From contig CALZJV010000045.1 of NCBI GenBank assembly GCA_945787595.1, positions 1-17,569 on the forward strand: a stretch of 17,569 nucleotides of DNA, given 5' to 3'. Made by a program: the position numbers and the translations under genes. The notes under the pieces are model-generated. The model did not search any database, had not been told where the DNA came from, and saw only the letters and a program-made list of their open reading frames with translations. Below are positions 6,943 to 13,642 of this stretch, in pieces. The DNA is from an uncultured Desulfobacterales bacterium (lineage in GTDB: Bacteria; Desulfobacterota; Desulfobacteria; Desulfobacterales; JAFDCJ01). The stretch's first letter is position 1. Each line of letters opens with the position of its first letter.

Positions 6943-7365
6943 ACCTAAATAGTGGCAATCCTTGATTTCAGATTCCCCGACATTTTTCTCCACAAGTTCG
7001 GGGTAAACATGACCTACGAAAAAACCGAAGGATATGTTCAACCGGACATAACAGGTTTCTCCTGGATCCATATTAAGAGATAATGTTCGTTTAACTTCGG
7101 TGGATGTTTTTATCTCATAATTGCCAGGTGGGCGGTCAACATAAAAAAAGCCGTGAGGAACTGATTTTCCAACTTCTTTATCATTGATGTAGACTGCCGG
7201 CTGGACTGCCGCCCCAAATGCGGTTGCTCGGTAAATGTAGATTCTTCCGGTCTCGGGATTTTGGCTTGGCATCGTGCTTTGCATTTCCGAATATGTGGGA
7301 CCGGTTGTCGCACAGCCGTGGGCCACCAAAACAATAAAAAGTAATGCGATTGCTGAAAATTTCAT
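6934..7365 (-). CDS. DUF2846-like lipoprotein
   Basis: A 143-residue protein starting at an ATG preceded on the minus strand by AAGGAGGAGG, a strong ribosome binding site. A short signal peptide ends with the lipobox AHGC, giving lipidated Cys18. The body follows the DUF2846 pattern: GRIYIYRATAFGAAVQPAVY, INDKEVGKSVPHGFF and a PPGNYEI turn, a compact beta-rich domain. Residues after Cys18 (ATTGPTYSE) lack an Asp+2 retention signal, so outer-membrane sorting is likely if the usual rule applies. The molecular function of the family is unknown to me. It is the second gene of a two-gene operon, 36 bp after the other lipoprotein, and its stop codon lies in the terminator stem. Confidence 0.8.
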   Translation of the reverse strand: MKFSAIALLFIVLVAHGCATTGPTYSEMQSTMPSQNPETGRIYIYRATAFGAAVQPAVYINDKEVGKSVPHGFFYVDRPPGNYEIKTSTEVKRTLSLNMDPGETCYVRLNISFGFFVGHVYPELVEKNVGESEIKDCHYLGQQ

Positions 7366-7401
7366 TTTAAACCTCCTCCTTATGGTTATCGAATTGCTAT
7401 A

Positions 7402-7812
7402 TTAGTTTCCACTCGTCCTTTCCATTTCGAGTTTCACTGGAGAGGAAACAGGGGAAAACGTCCCCTCAACCGGCAAGTAGAAACCTACGAGATCGTTTTC
7501 CGATATGACAATATAGGCTTCGAAAATATTAGACCCTTCAACCGTTAGAATTTGGTCGTCTGTTTTGTACACATCCCCCTGTTCAATGTTTCCCGCATAA
7601 TCCCATCTGGTCCCGTCTTTGAGTTCCCTTTTGTAACCGGTTCCAAGCGTGATGGTTGCAGTCTTCACCAACACCCATGAATCTTTTGGTTGTTCCGCCG
7701 ATACAAATTTAGCCGGTTCTTGTTTAAGGTGGATCACGTCAAAGGCACAGCCGATTAATGCAAGCAAAGCAATGGATACAATTAAAATATTAATCATTAC
7801 AGTCTTATTCAT
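7402..7812 (-). CDS. Lipoprotein of unknown function
   Basis: A 136-residue protein. The ATG at 7812 was chosen because the AAGGAG ribosome binding site directly abuts an earlier in-frame ATG (7821), leaving it no spacing, while 7812 has about 9 nt. The signal peptide ends with the lipobox ALIGC (lipidated Cys22 by this start). The mature part is about 115 residues, Lys/Thr/Glu-rich and predicted beta-rich (WVLVKTATITLGTGYKREL, GTRWDYAGNIEQGDVYKT), with a C-terminal stretch like a small envelope beta-barrel or sandwich. No family recognised. It is probably cotranscribed with the DUF2846-like lipoprotein, both being likely periplasmic-face envelope components. A TATAGT at 7847-7842 on the minus strand is a possible -10, without a clear -35. 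Confidence 0.75.
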   Translation of the reverse strand: MNKTVMINILIVSIALLALIGCAFDVIHLKQEPAKFVSAEQPKDSWVLVKTATITLGTGYKRELKDGTRWDYAGNIEQGDVYKTDDQILTVEGSNIFEAYIVISENDLVGFYLPVEGTFSPVSSPVKLEMERTSGN

Positions 7813-7975
7813 GATGCTCATCTCCTTTTGATCGACTACTCACTATAAAAGCTTTCGGACATTCTTTTCATTTTTTAATCCCAGTAGTAGAAACGTATTC
7901 AATCGACAGCAGCCCATAGCACAATAATCACAAAAATTCAGATAGTTAAACACTATCACAACTTATGTCGCCAGC

Positions 7976-8015
7976 AAAAAAGCCAAGCCACCTTTCAATA
8001 GGCAACTCGGCTTTT
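7976..8015 (-). terminator. Bidirectional-looking terminator between the lipoprotein operon and the PLP enzyme gene
   Basis: AAAAGCCAAG (7978-7987) pairs with CTCGGCTTTT (8006-8015) at 9 of 10 positions. On the minus strand the right arm runs into six T (complement of 7976-7981), so it best terminates transcripts coming from the PLP enzyme gene at 8400-9359. On the + strand only four T follow the stem. The remainder of 7813-8399 holds the repeat element at 8169-8353 and nothing else recognised. Confidence 0.6.
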
Positions 8016-8168
8016 GATTTAAGACAGTCTGCATTTCCCCAACCTTCTTTCAAAATGGGCTCTGCTTAGTCTGAACTTTTCGAATAAATCTATCTGAATT
8101 TATATGGTTATTTTGCTTAGATATTCCATACTAGAGCGTATTGGTTGCTGTCAACTTCTATTATACTA

Positions 8169-8353
8169 GGTTGAACGGTTCAGGATTCACCGTTCCGGGT
8201 TGAAAAACCCAGATAGCTCGTATCAAAAGGATCGTGTCTTCATCTGCTTATAAATCCGGCTCACTCAATGGGGCATAGCGGGGATTCTATATTCTGATTA
8301 GTATTGGGAGCATTATCCAGGAATTGTAAACCTTGAACCCTGAACCTGGAACC
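8169..8353. repeat. Inverted-repeat intergenic element with TGAACC words
   Basis: GGTTCAGGATTCA (8177-8189) is the inverse of TGAACCCTGAACC (8334-8346) at 12 of 13 positions, about 145 bp apart. The right arm lies in a tandem of 7-mers (CTTGAAC, CCTGAAC, CTGGAAC). The left arm contains two small perfect hairpins: GAACGGT/ACCGTTC (8173-8179, 8189-8195) and GGGTT/AACCC (8197-8201, 8206-8210). It lies just downstream of the PLP enzyme gene. No coding potential is seen inside. It resembles a small non-autonomous palindromic element; family unknown. Confidence 0.55.
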
Positions 8354-8399
8354 GCTCAGTTTAGGAATATTTATCACTGACACGCTGACCTTACCTTTT

Positions 8400-9359
8400 T
8401 CAGTCGATCAGAAAGTACTCATAGAATGTGCCGCGCATGCAGTGGTTGGAACTGGCGGCGGAGCCGTAGCCGCCCACAGTGAGGAATCCAAGGTAGTCTC
8501 CCTCATGAATCGGGGGTAATGAAATGTCTTTCGCCAATAGATCAATGGCTTCATTGATGTTGCCGGCGATGGTGACTTGCTCTGGTGGAGCGGTCGGATC
8601 TTTGCTCAATGGTGCGATGATGAGGGGCATATTATAGTATGCAGGTAGATTCTGGATATTAAAGCCGCCGTTGACACCGACAAACTTAGTGCCGCCTTTC
8701 TCTTCGACGGTGTTGACCTGCAAAATGAGGATACCGCAATCCTTAACGAGGTAATCGCCCGGTTCCAGGATTATTTCAAGGTTGCGCTTTTTTGCATGTT
8801 TGCTGATTATGCCTGCCCATTGGTCAATATCGAGGGGTTCCTGGCCCTTATTGATCGGGATACCCAAACCGCCGCCAATGTCAAGAGCATCAATTCCCGG
8901 ACAGCGCTCACCCAGACGTTTGATGGTGCTGATGGCATCACAGTTAATCCAGACTTGGGGGTTGCGCTGCAGACAATCGAGATCCTCGTTTGAGATCGAG
9001 GTGCCCGTGTAGGTGATTTCGTTCTGATTGAATCCCGCCTGACGGGCCAGCTGCAGCTCTCCGGGTGAACAGACGTCCACACCGCATTGGCCAAGCATTT
9101 TGAGATAGGTGACCAGCGGCAGGAAACGATTGGCTTTGAGCGCGTAAAAAATTTTAAACTTGATCTCCCTTTTTGCCAGGGCCTGTGCCAACCGGGTCAG
9201 GTTTTCCTTAATTCGTGCAGAGTTGTAGAGATACACCGGTGTGCCGGCAGATTGTACGAATTCGAGCAAATCCCGGTTTCCCAGAAACAACCGGCCTTTG
9301 CGATATCCAAGATCTTCTCGTTCCCACCATAATTGCGGGGATATATTTTTTGGGGACAT
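8400..9359 (-). CDS. Fold-type III PLP-dependent decarboxylase-like protein, internally shortened
   Basis: A 319-residue protein of the diaminopimelate/ornithine decarboxylase superfamily. Seen: the PLP lysine motif FYALKAN (Lys75), GVDVCSPGEL (93-102), ITYTG (115-119), INCDAISTIKRLGERCPG, IGGGLGIP (161-168), the EPG turn (199-201, EPGDYLV), NGGFN (230-234), AGNINEAID (265-273) and GGYGSAASSNHCMRG (296-310). Full-length relatives are about 400-420 residues. Between CPG (152-154) and IDALDIGGG the usual 'G.RINP....G......TKFG' and 'H.H.G.G' segment of about 85 residues is missing in frame, near base 8897. That segment carries the His that stacks on PLP, so catalysis is doubtful. Where typical LysA has the catalytic CESGD, this one has NEAID; I believe this substitution is usual in its subfamily, whose substrate I do not know. 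Transcribed with, or beside, the DUF1611 and epimerase genes. It may be a decaying gene or a true compact variant. Confidence 0.8.
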   Translation of the reverse strand: MSPKNISPQLWWEREDLGYRKGRLFLGNRDLLEFVQSAGTPVYLYNSARIKENLTRLAQALAKREIKFKIFYALKANRFLPLVTYLKMLGQCGVDVCSPGELQLARQAGFNQNEITYTGTSISNEDLDCLQRNPQVWINCDAISTIKRLGERCPGIDALDIGGGLGIPINKGQEPLDIDQWAGIISKHAKKRNLEIILEPGDYLVKDCGILILQVNTVEEKGGTKFVGVNGGFNIQNLPAYYNMPLIIAPLSKDPTAPPEQVTIAGNINEAIDLLAKDISLPPIHEGDYLGFLTVGGYGSAASSNHCMRGTFYEYFLID

Positions 9360-9387
9360 TGACCGTCTTTCTTACTGATAAGTTCAT

Positions 9388-9751
9388 TATTGTTTAGACA
9401 TGGATTCACCGCCCGCTTCGCTCGAGTCGCAAAGATCGCAGAGAAACTATTCTTTAACTTTCTGCTGAACCCCGCAAGAGAGCAGCGGGATGCGAGCAAG
9501 GGCAGAAAGTTAAAAACACACGTCATTTGGGCAATAGCATCGCGTGCGACATTCAATCCGTCACGCATAAGCAATTGCTTGCCTTTGAGGCGGATTGTCC
9601 TTTATGTTTGCCGTCCTTCTTGTCCGCCAGTGTTTTGGGAGGATCAACGGCAAACAAAAAATAAATATTCTCTGCGCACTTTGCGGCTCTGCGGTGAAAA
9701 AGCGTTTAATTTCGAAAAAAATGTCTAAATATTTATTGCCGCATTAGTAAC
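9388..9751. repeat. MITE-like element with inverted ends, no gene
   Basis: The two ends are imperfect inverted copies. TTTAGACA at 9393-9400 matches TGTCTAAA at 9722-9729; TTCACCGC (9405-9412) matches GCGGTGAA (9691-9698). The 21-base arms at 9424-9444 and 9669-9689 (TCTCTGCG..CTTTGCG.CTC, inverse) agree at 18 of 21 positions. Inside is a perfect 13-bp stem, TTTAACTTTCTGC (9453-9465) with GCAGAAAGTTAAA (9502-9514), and a 9-bp inverted pair around GTTTGCCGT/ACGGCAAAC. The open frames across it are translations of repeat and encode nothing recognisable. It fills the gap between the PLP enzyme and DUF1611 genes. Confidence 0.65.
9722..9751 (-). repeat. 30-bp inverted repeat, copy B
   Basis: The reverse complement of 9722-9751 is identical over 30 bases to 12097-12126; it begins GTTACTAATGCGGC and ends TTTAGACA. 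It overlaps the last base of the DUF1611 stop codon (TAG, 9753-9751) and forms the right end of the MITE-like element. Weaker similarity continues about 20 bases further (GAAATT, AAA, GCT in common). Confidence 0.9.
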
Positions 9752-10818
9752 TACAGATGCTGCGACATAAACCGCCGTATGACCGGCAGCAGCGCTTGCG
9801 TGCCTTCGTGTAAGGGACATATGACCGGAAGCTGGAGCCGTTGGGACAGTTTGTGTCTGTAATCGGCAAGCTCCTCCCGGGAGCCGCCCTCACCATTCAG
9901 GGTTACGGCCAGAGTTTGCGCGCCATACATCCGTATCAGCTCGATCTCATCTTCCAAGTCAGGCAGCAGGCATTTTAGATGCTCAAGATCTTCGTAATAT
10001 TTCCTGAAAGGCGCGTGCTGCAGAATCACGCCTTTTACATTCGCTGAAACAATAATTTCGGAGCCGCATGGTCCGGACGGATTTCTCAAGCCGGATTGTC
10101 CTTCGATCAGAATCAGGTCCGGAGAAGACTGGCGGTCGCACTCCACGACCGCATGTTCGAGCTCTCCACTGACAAAATCGTTGAGGGTGGCGTCAAAAAT
10201 AAACCCATGTTTGTATCCCTGCAGCCAGCCGGTTTGACCGGTGTAAATCATTTCGGTCCGGATACCCTCCTGCCGGCACATTTCCGTGATGAAACGGGCG
10301 GTTGTTCTTTTGCCGATGGCGCAATCCATCCCCAGGACTGCAATTTTAGCCGCACGGACTTGATAGATGTCACCACTCCAGAAATGAAGCTGGTCGACTG
10401 GTTTGGGTTTGCGAAGATCAATTATCTCGACCCCGTTTTTGCGGGCGGCTTCGCGCAACACAACCTTTTCGCTCAGCAACTGGTGCATGGTGCTGATGAT
10501 GCTAATTCGGTTTTCCAATACTTCCATGAGGATATCGTTCCAATCCTCGGGCAGCCTGCCGCCGCTCAAGGCCACCCCGATGATGCCGTAATCCGGTTTT
10601 TGCCGGGAATGCGCCAGAAATGTATCAATGGATTCAAAAACCGGGATGTTTCTGACACGATCGTCCAGAATTTCACCGGCGTCCTTTCCACAACTTACCG
10701 GGTCGATGACACCGACAATGTTGAAGCGGTCGGTTCCCCGTATAAGGCCGTGGGCGGTTTTGGCATCCGATGTGGCCAGCCGCCCGTTTGTCAGAATCAG
10801 TGCTGTTTCCTTCAACAA
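9751..10818 (-). CDS. DUF1611 family P-loop protein, DgcN-like (candidate D-glutamate N-acetyltransferase)
   Basis: A 355-residue protein, normal for DUF1611. Start: TTG at 10818 with GGAG about 7 nt upstream on the minus strand; no ATG fits better. Domain order: an N-terminal Rossmann-like part (1-155; TAHGLIRG, GGRLPEDW), then a P-loop NTPase-like core with GMDCAIGKRTT (163-173), YTGQTGWLQG (192-201) and the family signature IEGQSGLRNPSGP (238-250). DUF1611 proteins of some marine bacteria (DgcN) N-acetylate D-glutamate, and a neighbouring enolase-superfamily epimerase (DgcA) converts the product to the L form. The epimerase gene directly upstream fits that pairing, so a role in D-glutamate or D-amino acid catabolism is the leading guess. 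The acyl donor and true substrate are not visible from sequence. The gap to the epimerase is 149 bp and holds a repeat. Confidence 0.85.
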   Translation of the reverse strand: MLKETALILTNGRLATSDAKTAHGLIRGTDRFNIVGVIDPVSCGKDAGEILDDRVRNIPVFESIDTFLAHSRQKPDYGIIGVALSGGRLPEDWNDILMEVLENRISIISTMHQLLSEKVVLREAARKNGVEIIDLRKPKPVDQLHFWSGDIYQVRAAKIAVLGMDCAIGKRTTARFITEMCRQEGIRTEMIYTGQTGWLQGYKHGFIFDATLNDFVSGELEHAVVECDRQSSPDLILIEGQSGLRNPSGPCGSEIIVSANVKGVILQHAPFRKYYEDLEHLKCLLPDLEDEIELIRMYGAQTLAVTLNGEGGSREELADYRHKLSQRLQLPVICPLHEGTQALLPVIRRFMSQHL

Positions 10819-10850
10819 TTCAAATCTCCGATTAACTCTACTTTATAATG

Positions 10851-10982
10851 CCTAAAATGACCTAAATTGCCTAAAATGACTAAAATTATGGAATCGCTGC
10901 GCTCTATCTGTCATTATAAAAATGATAGGATGCCACAATTTTAGCTCACTTTAGTTCATTTTAAATTTTAGCTCATTTTGTC
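10851..10982. repeat. AT-rich inverted-repeat element built of CTAAAATGA words
   Basis: Tandem words CCTAAAATGA, CCTAAATTG, CCTAAAATGA, CTAAAATTA run from 10851. Their inverse forms (TTTAGCTCA, TTTAGTTCATTTT, TTTAGCTCATTTT) run to 10979. The central arms TAAAATTATGGAATC (10881-10895) and GATGCCACAATTTTA (10929-10943) pair at 13 of 15 positions, and a small CATT/AATG hairpin lies at the centre. The element occupies nearly the whole gap between epimerase and DUF1611 genes and overlaps the epimerase's last codons (stop at 10968-10970). Confidence 0.65.
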
Positions 10983-12053
10983 ATGTGCCAACAATTCAAC
11001 CCCCAAACCCGGGTTATCGGTTAAGCTGAGTTGACCGTCTTTCAGTATAAAACCTCCCGTTACCAGGTCCCGGGCGAGGTCCAGGTGGCCGTCCAGGTCC
11101 AGATAACGGGTGGCCGGAGAGGCCAGGGCGGCATGCAGGGCGGCGGCAATGCCGACAATGCTCTCATCCATGCAGCCCCACATCAGATCGATACCCGCAA
11201 GGTTGGCGATCTCGGCAATCTGCAGGCCCGGTGCAATTCCGCCGCACTTCATCAGTTTAATGTTATAAATGCCGAAGGGCCGGGGGGGTTCCAGACAGGT
11301 AATTGCATCGCGCGTATCCAAGAGGCTCTCATCGGCTGCGATCCTATTTCTAACCGCTGCCGGCAGTCGGCGCATGCCGTCAAGATCGTCGGCTTTCAAG
11401 GGCTGTTCGATAAATTCCAGCGCCAGGGACGCGGTTTGTTTGAGAAAATTTTCGAATTGATCCACCGCGTAACCTTGATTGGCATCCACGCGGATGATAA
11501 TTTCCGGGCCCATTTTCTGCCGAATCCGGTGCAGACGTTCCACATCTTCTTCCAGCGACCTTCCGATTTTGACCTTGAATATCCGGAAACCGCGAGCCTT
11601 ATACTCAGCGGCTTCCTCCAGAGACGCTTCGACGGACTCAATGCCAATGGTAATGGAGGTCGGCAGTGACCGGTGCACCCGGCCCAGCAGATCGACCAGG
11701 GGCAGGCCAAGATGTTTGGCCCATAAATCATGCAGGGCCATGTCTATTGCCGCCCGGGCGGCCGGTGTCCTCGGCATGGCGTTTTCTATATTCCGCAAGA
11801 TGCTTTTTAAATGTCGTAAATCAATTCCGGTCAATAAGGCCTCGAGATGGTCGGCCAGAGCCTGCCGGCACTGCTGCACCCCTTCGCCGGTTACTTCTGC
11901 GGCCGGAGAGGCGACCCCCAAGCCGACAGACCCGTCTTGCGCCTGCAGGTGAACGAACAGGTTTTCCACCGATTCGATGCGTTCGTAGGCGATGGTGTAC
12001 GGCCGGGTCAAGGCCAGCTTTTCAGTCCAATAGGTTGCTTTGGAAATCTTCAT
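10968..12053 (-). CDS. Enolase-superfamily dipeptide epimerase (L-Ala-D/L-Glu epimerase type, DgcA-like)
   Basis: A 361-residue protein of normal length with a complete active site for the muconate lactonizing/dipeptide epimerase group. The KxK base motif is KVK (160-162). The metal ligands are Asp190 (RVDAN), Glu216 (EQP) and Asp241 (ADES). The second base is Lys266 in IKLMK. The C-terminal DLD (319-321) corresponds to the DxD that binds the substrate amino group in Ala-Glu epimerases. These positions agree closely with those known for E. coli and B. subtilis enzymes. The capping domain is residues 1-125. The cytoplasmic reaction would be epimerisation at the alpha carbon of Glu in a dipeptide or N-acylated Glu. 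The downstream DUF1611 gene favours the N-acetyl-Glu version. The ribosome binding site is weak (AGAAAG). Alternative: murein peptide recycling. Confidence 0.88.
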   Translation of the reverse strand: MKISKATYWTEKLALTRPYTIAYERIESVENLFVHLQAQDGSVGLGVASPAAEVTGEGVQQCRQALADHLEALLTGIDLRHLKSILRNIENAMPRTPAARAAIDMALHDLWAKHLGLPLVDLLGRVHRSLPTSITIGIESVEASLEEAAEYKARGFRIFKVKIGRSLEEDVERLHRIRQKMGPEIIIRVDANQGYAVDQFENFLKQTASLALEFIEQPLKADDLDGMRRLPAAVRNRIAADESLLDTRDAITCLEPPRPFGIYNIKLMKCGGIAPGLQIAEIANLAGIDLMWGCMDESIVGIAAALHAALASPATRYLDLDGHLDLARDLVTGGFILKDGQLSLTDNPGLGVELLAHDKMS

Positions 12054-12096
12054 ATGATTCTGCTTTCTGTATTATCCCCAACGTTGCAACATAAGG

Positions 12097-12126
12097 GTTA
12101 CTAATGCGGCAATAAATATTTAGACA
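12097..12126 (+). repeat. 30-bp inverted repeat, copy A
   Basis: This copy is identical, inverted, to 9722-9751. It lies 44 bp upstream of the epimerase start, in the divergent region with the DUF362 gene. The two copies face each other across the epimerase and DUF1611 genes, enclosing about 2.35 kb. Unlike copy B it is not part of a recognisable MITE-like unit here. Confidence 0.9.
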
Positions 12127-12293
12127 ATTTTTATTGAAATTGAAAGCTATGTATAAACAATTAATGAACATATCAGTATGTATCGCGGTCAAATTCATCC
12201 CTGAGGGTTTTCGAGATGACGCTTTACGGTCGTGGGGGGATAATAGAAACTTGTTTACCTGCTTGCAAGATTTATTTTGATATTTCAATTTCC

Positions 12294-12323
12294 TTGACAG
12301 GCCGACAGATTGTATATTATTAA
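12294..12323 (+). promoter_or_regulatory. Candidate sigma70 promoter for the DUF362 gene
   Basis: TTGACA (12294-12299), a perfect -35 consensus, is followed after 18 bases by TATTAA (12318-12323) as a possible -10; TTATTA with 17-base spacing is the alternative. It lies about 145 bp upstream of the chosen ATG in a divergent intergenic region that also holds the 30-bp repeat and a tandem repeat. The -10 is only a moderate match. Confidence 0.45.
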
Positions 12324-12420
12324 AGTATGAAATACCTAAATAATCGCTCAACTTAGGAAATATGCATCCCATCGAAGCACCATGTTCTGACCTAGTCCAT
12401 AAGAGGCCTAGAACACGAAA

Positions 12421-12448
12421 TTGAAGATTGAATATTGAAGATTGAATA
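12421..12448. repeat. 14-bp tandem repeat, two exact copies
   Basis: TTGAAGATTGAATA occurs at 12421-12434 and again at 12435-12448, followed by TT. It ends 19 bp before the DUF362 ATG, so it forms the leader of that mRNA and leaves no strong ribosome binding site. Words like this occur in palindromic intergenic elements elsewhere in the window (compare 13781-13812). Confidence 0.7.
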
Positions 12449-12467
12449 TTTAAGGTATTCTATCATT

Positions 12468-13628
12468 ATGAAAAAGAAGGTTTATATTGTTCAATGCAAA
12501 GATTACGATCAGGTCGAGGATAAGCTTGCCGCCTTAATAGATCTGATGGGCGGCATGGGGCGTTTTGCCAAACAAAGCGAGAAAATTATACTTAAGGTTA
12601 ACTTACTGCGCGAAGCCAGACCCGAAGAAGCGGTTTCCACCCATCCTTCAGTGGTGGCGGCCGTCGGCAGATTGGCAAAAGAAGCCGGCGCGGTTCCCGT
12701 CATCGCCGACTCGCCCGGCGGCGGCTACCGCTATACTCGCAAAACCCTGGACAAGATTTATCACACCAACCACATGCATCAGGCGGCGGATCAGGCCGGT
12801 ATCACGGTCAATTGGGACACAAGCTCCAGGCCCGTATCCTACGCCGATGGAATTCTCACCAAACACTTTGACATCATCACACCGGTTTTTGAAGCGGATG
12901 CGGTTTTTAATCTGTGCAAAATGAAGACCCACCTGTTTACCGTTATGACCGGCGCGATTAAAAATATTTTTGGTGTTATTCCCGGACTGTTTAAAACCGG
13001 GTACCACGCGAAGCTTCATGATGTGCAAAGATTTGCCGGTATGCTGCTGGATCTGTCTCAATACGTTTCTCCTCGTCTGACGATCATGGACGCCGTTGTC
13101 GCCATGGAAGGTGATGGCCCGGGGACCGGAGATCCGCGGTCGGTCGGGTTGCTCATCGGTTCCGAAAACCCTCTGGCGTTGGATGTGGTGGCGACCGAAA
13201 TAATGGGTCTGAAACGGACAGAAAATCCCGTCATCATGGAGGCCGAACGAAGGGCTCTTAACCCCAACCGTCTGGAAGATATCGAGGTCATCGGAGCGGA
13301 TCTGGCCGATGTGAAAGTGCCGGACTTTAAGCGGACCCAAGTATCCGCCGGGAGCCTGGGATTGGATCGGATGCCGTGGTATCAGCGGCTTCTTGAACCA
13401 TTGTTCAAAGATGCGTTTACCGTGCGACCCAAGGTGATCTGGCACAGATGCATCGCTTGCGGTACATGCATTGAAGGCTGTCCCATGGAGGCAATCAGCT
13501 TTGTTGATGAGCGGGCTTCCATCGAAGATGACAAATGTATCCGCTGCTACTGTTGCCATGAGATCTGTCCGGAAGAAGCCATCGGACTGCACAGCAGTTG
13601 GCTGTATCAGCTGATCTATCCGGGCTAA
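12468..13628 (+). CDS. DUF362 family protein with two [4Fe-4S] ferredoxin motifs
   Basis: A 386-residue protein. The ATG at 12468 (MKKKVYIVQC) was preferred; an in-frame TTG at 12435 lies inside a tandem repeat and adds residues without family character. The DUF362 domain covers residues 1 to about 270, with KVNLLREARPEEAVSTHPSV, the ADSPGGG turn, MKTH (a family hallmark), GAIKNIFGVIPG and DAVVAMEGDGPGTGDP. A bacterial-type 2[4Fe-4S] ferredoxin domain follows: CIACGTCIEGCP from Cys328 and CIRCYCCHEICP from Cys357. No signal peptide, so cytoplasmic. The family's chemistry is not established in general; electron transfer coupled to an unknown reaction is the usual guess. It is divergent from the epimerase-DUF1611 unit, with a separate candidate promoter at 12294. 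Its SD is weak (AAGG about 13 nt upstream). Confidence 0.88.
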   Translation: MKKKVYIVQCKDYDQVEDKLAALIDLMGGMGRFAKQSEKIILKVNLLREARPEEAVSTHPSVVAAVGRLAKEAGAVPVIADSPGGGYRYTRKTLDKIYHTNHMHQAADQAGITVNWDTSSRPVSYADGILTKHFDIITPVFEADAVFNLCKMKTHLFTVMTGAIKNIFGVIPGLFKTGYHAKLHDVQRFAGMLLDLSQYVSPRLTIMDAVVAMEGDGPGTGDPRSVGLLIGSENPLALDVVATEIMGLKRTENPVIMEAERRALNPNRLEDIEVIGADLADVKVPDFKRTQVSAGSLGLDRMPWYQRLLEPLFKDAFTVRPKVIWHRCIACGTCIEGCPMEAISFVDERASIEDDKCIRCYCCHEICPEEAIGLHSSWLYQLIYPG

Positions 13629-13642
13629 CCCCGAACTAACGC

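Noticed and set aside
9390..9728. A 112-codon + strand frame between the PLP enzyme and DUF1611 genes
   Set aside because: It is a translation of the MITE-like repeat element, with inverted arms at both ends and no protein family character.
10096..10848. A 250-codon + strand frame opposite the DUF1611 gene
   Set aside because: Antisense of a well-conserved family protein, with no recognisable motif and no ribosome binding site.
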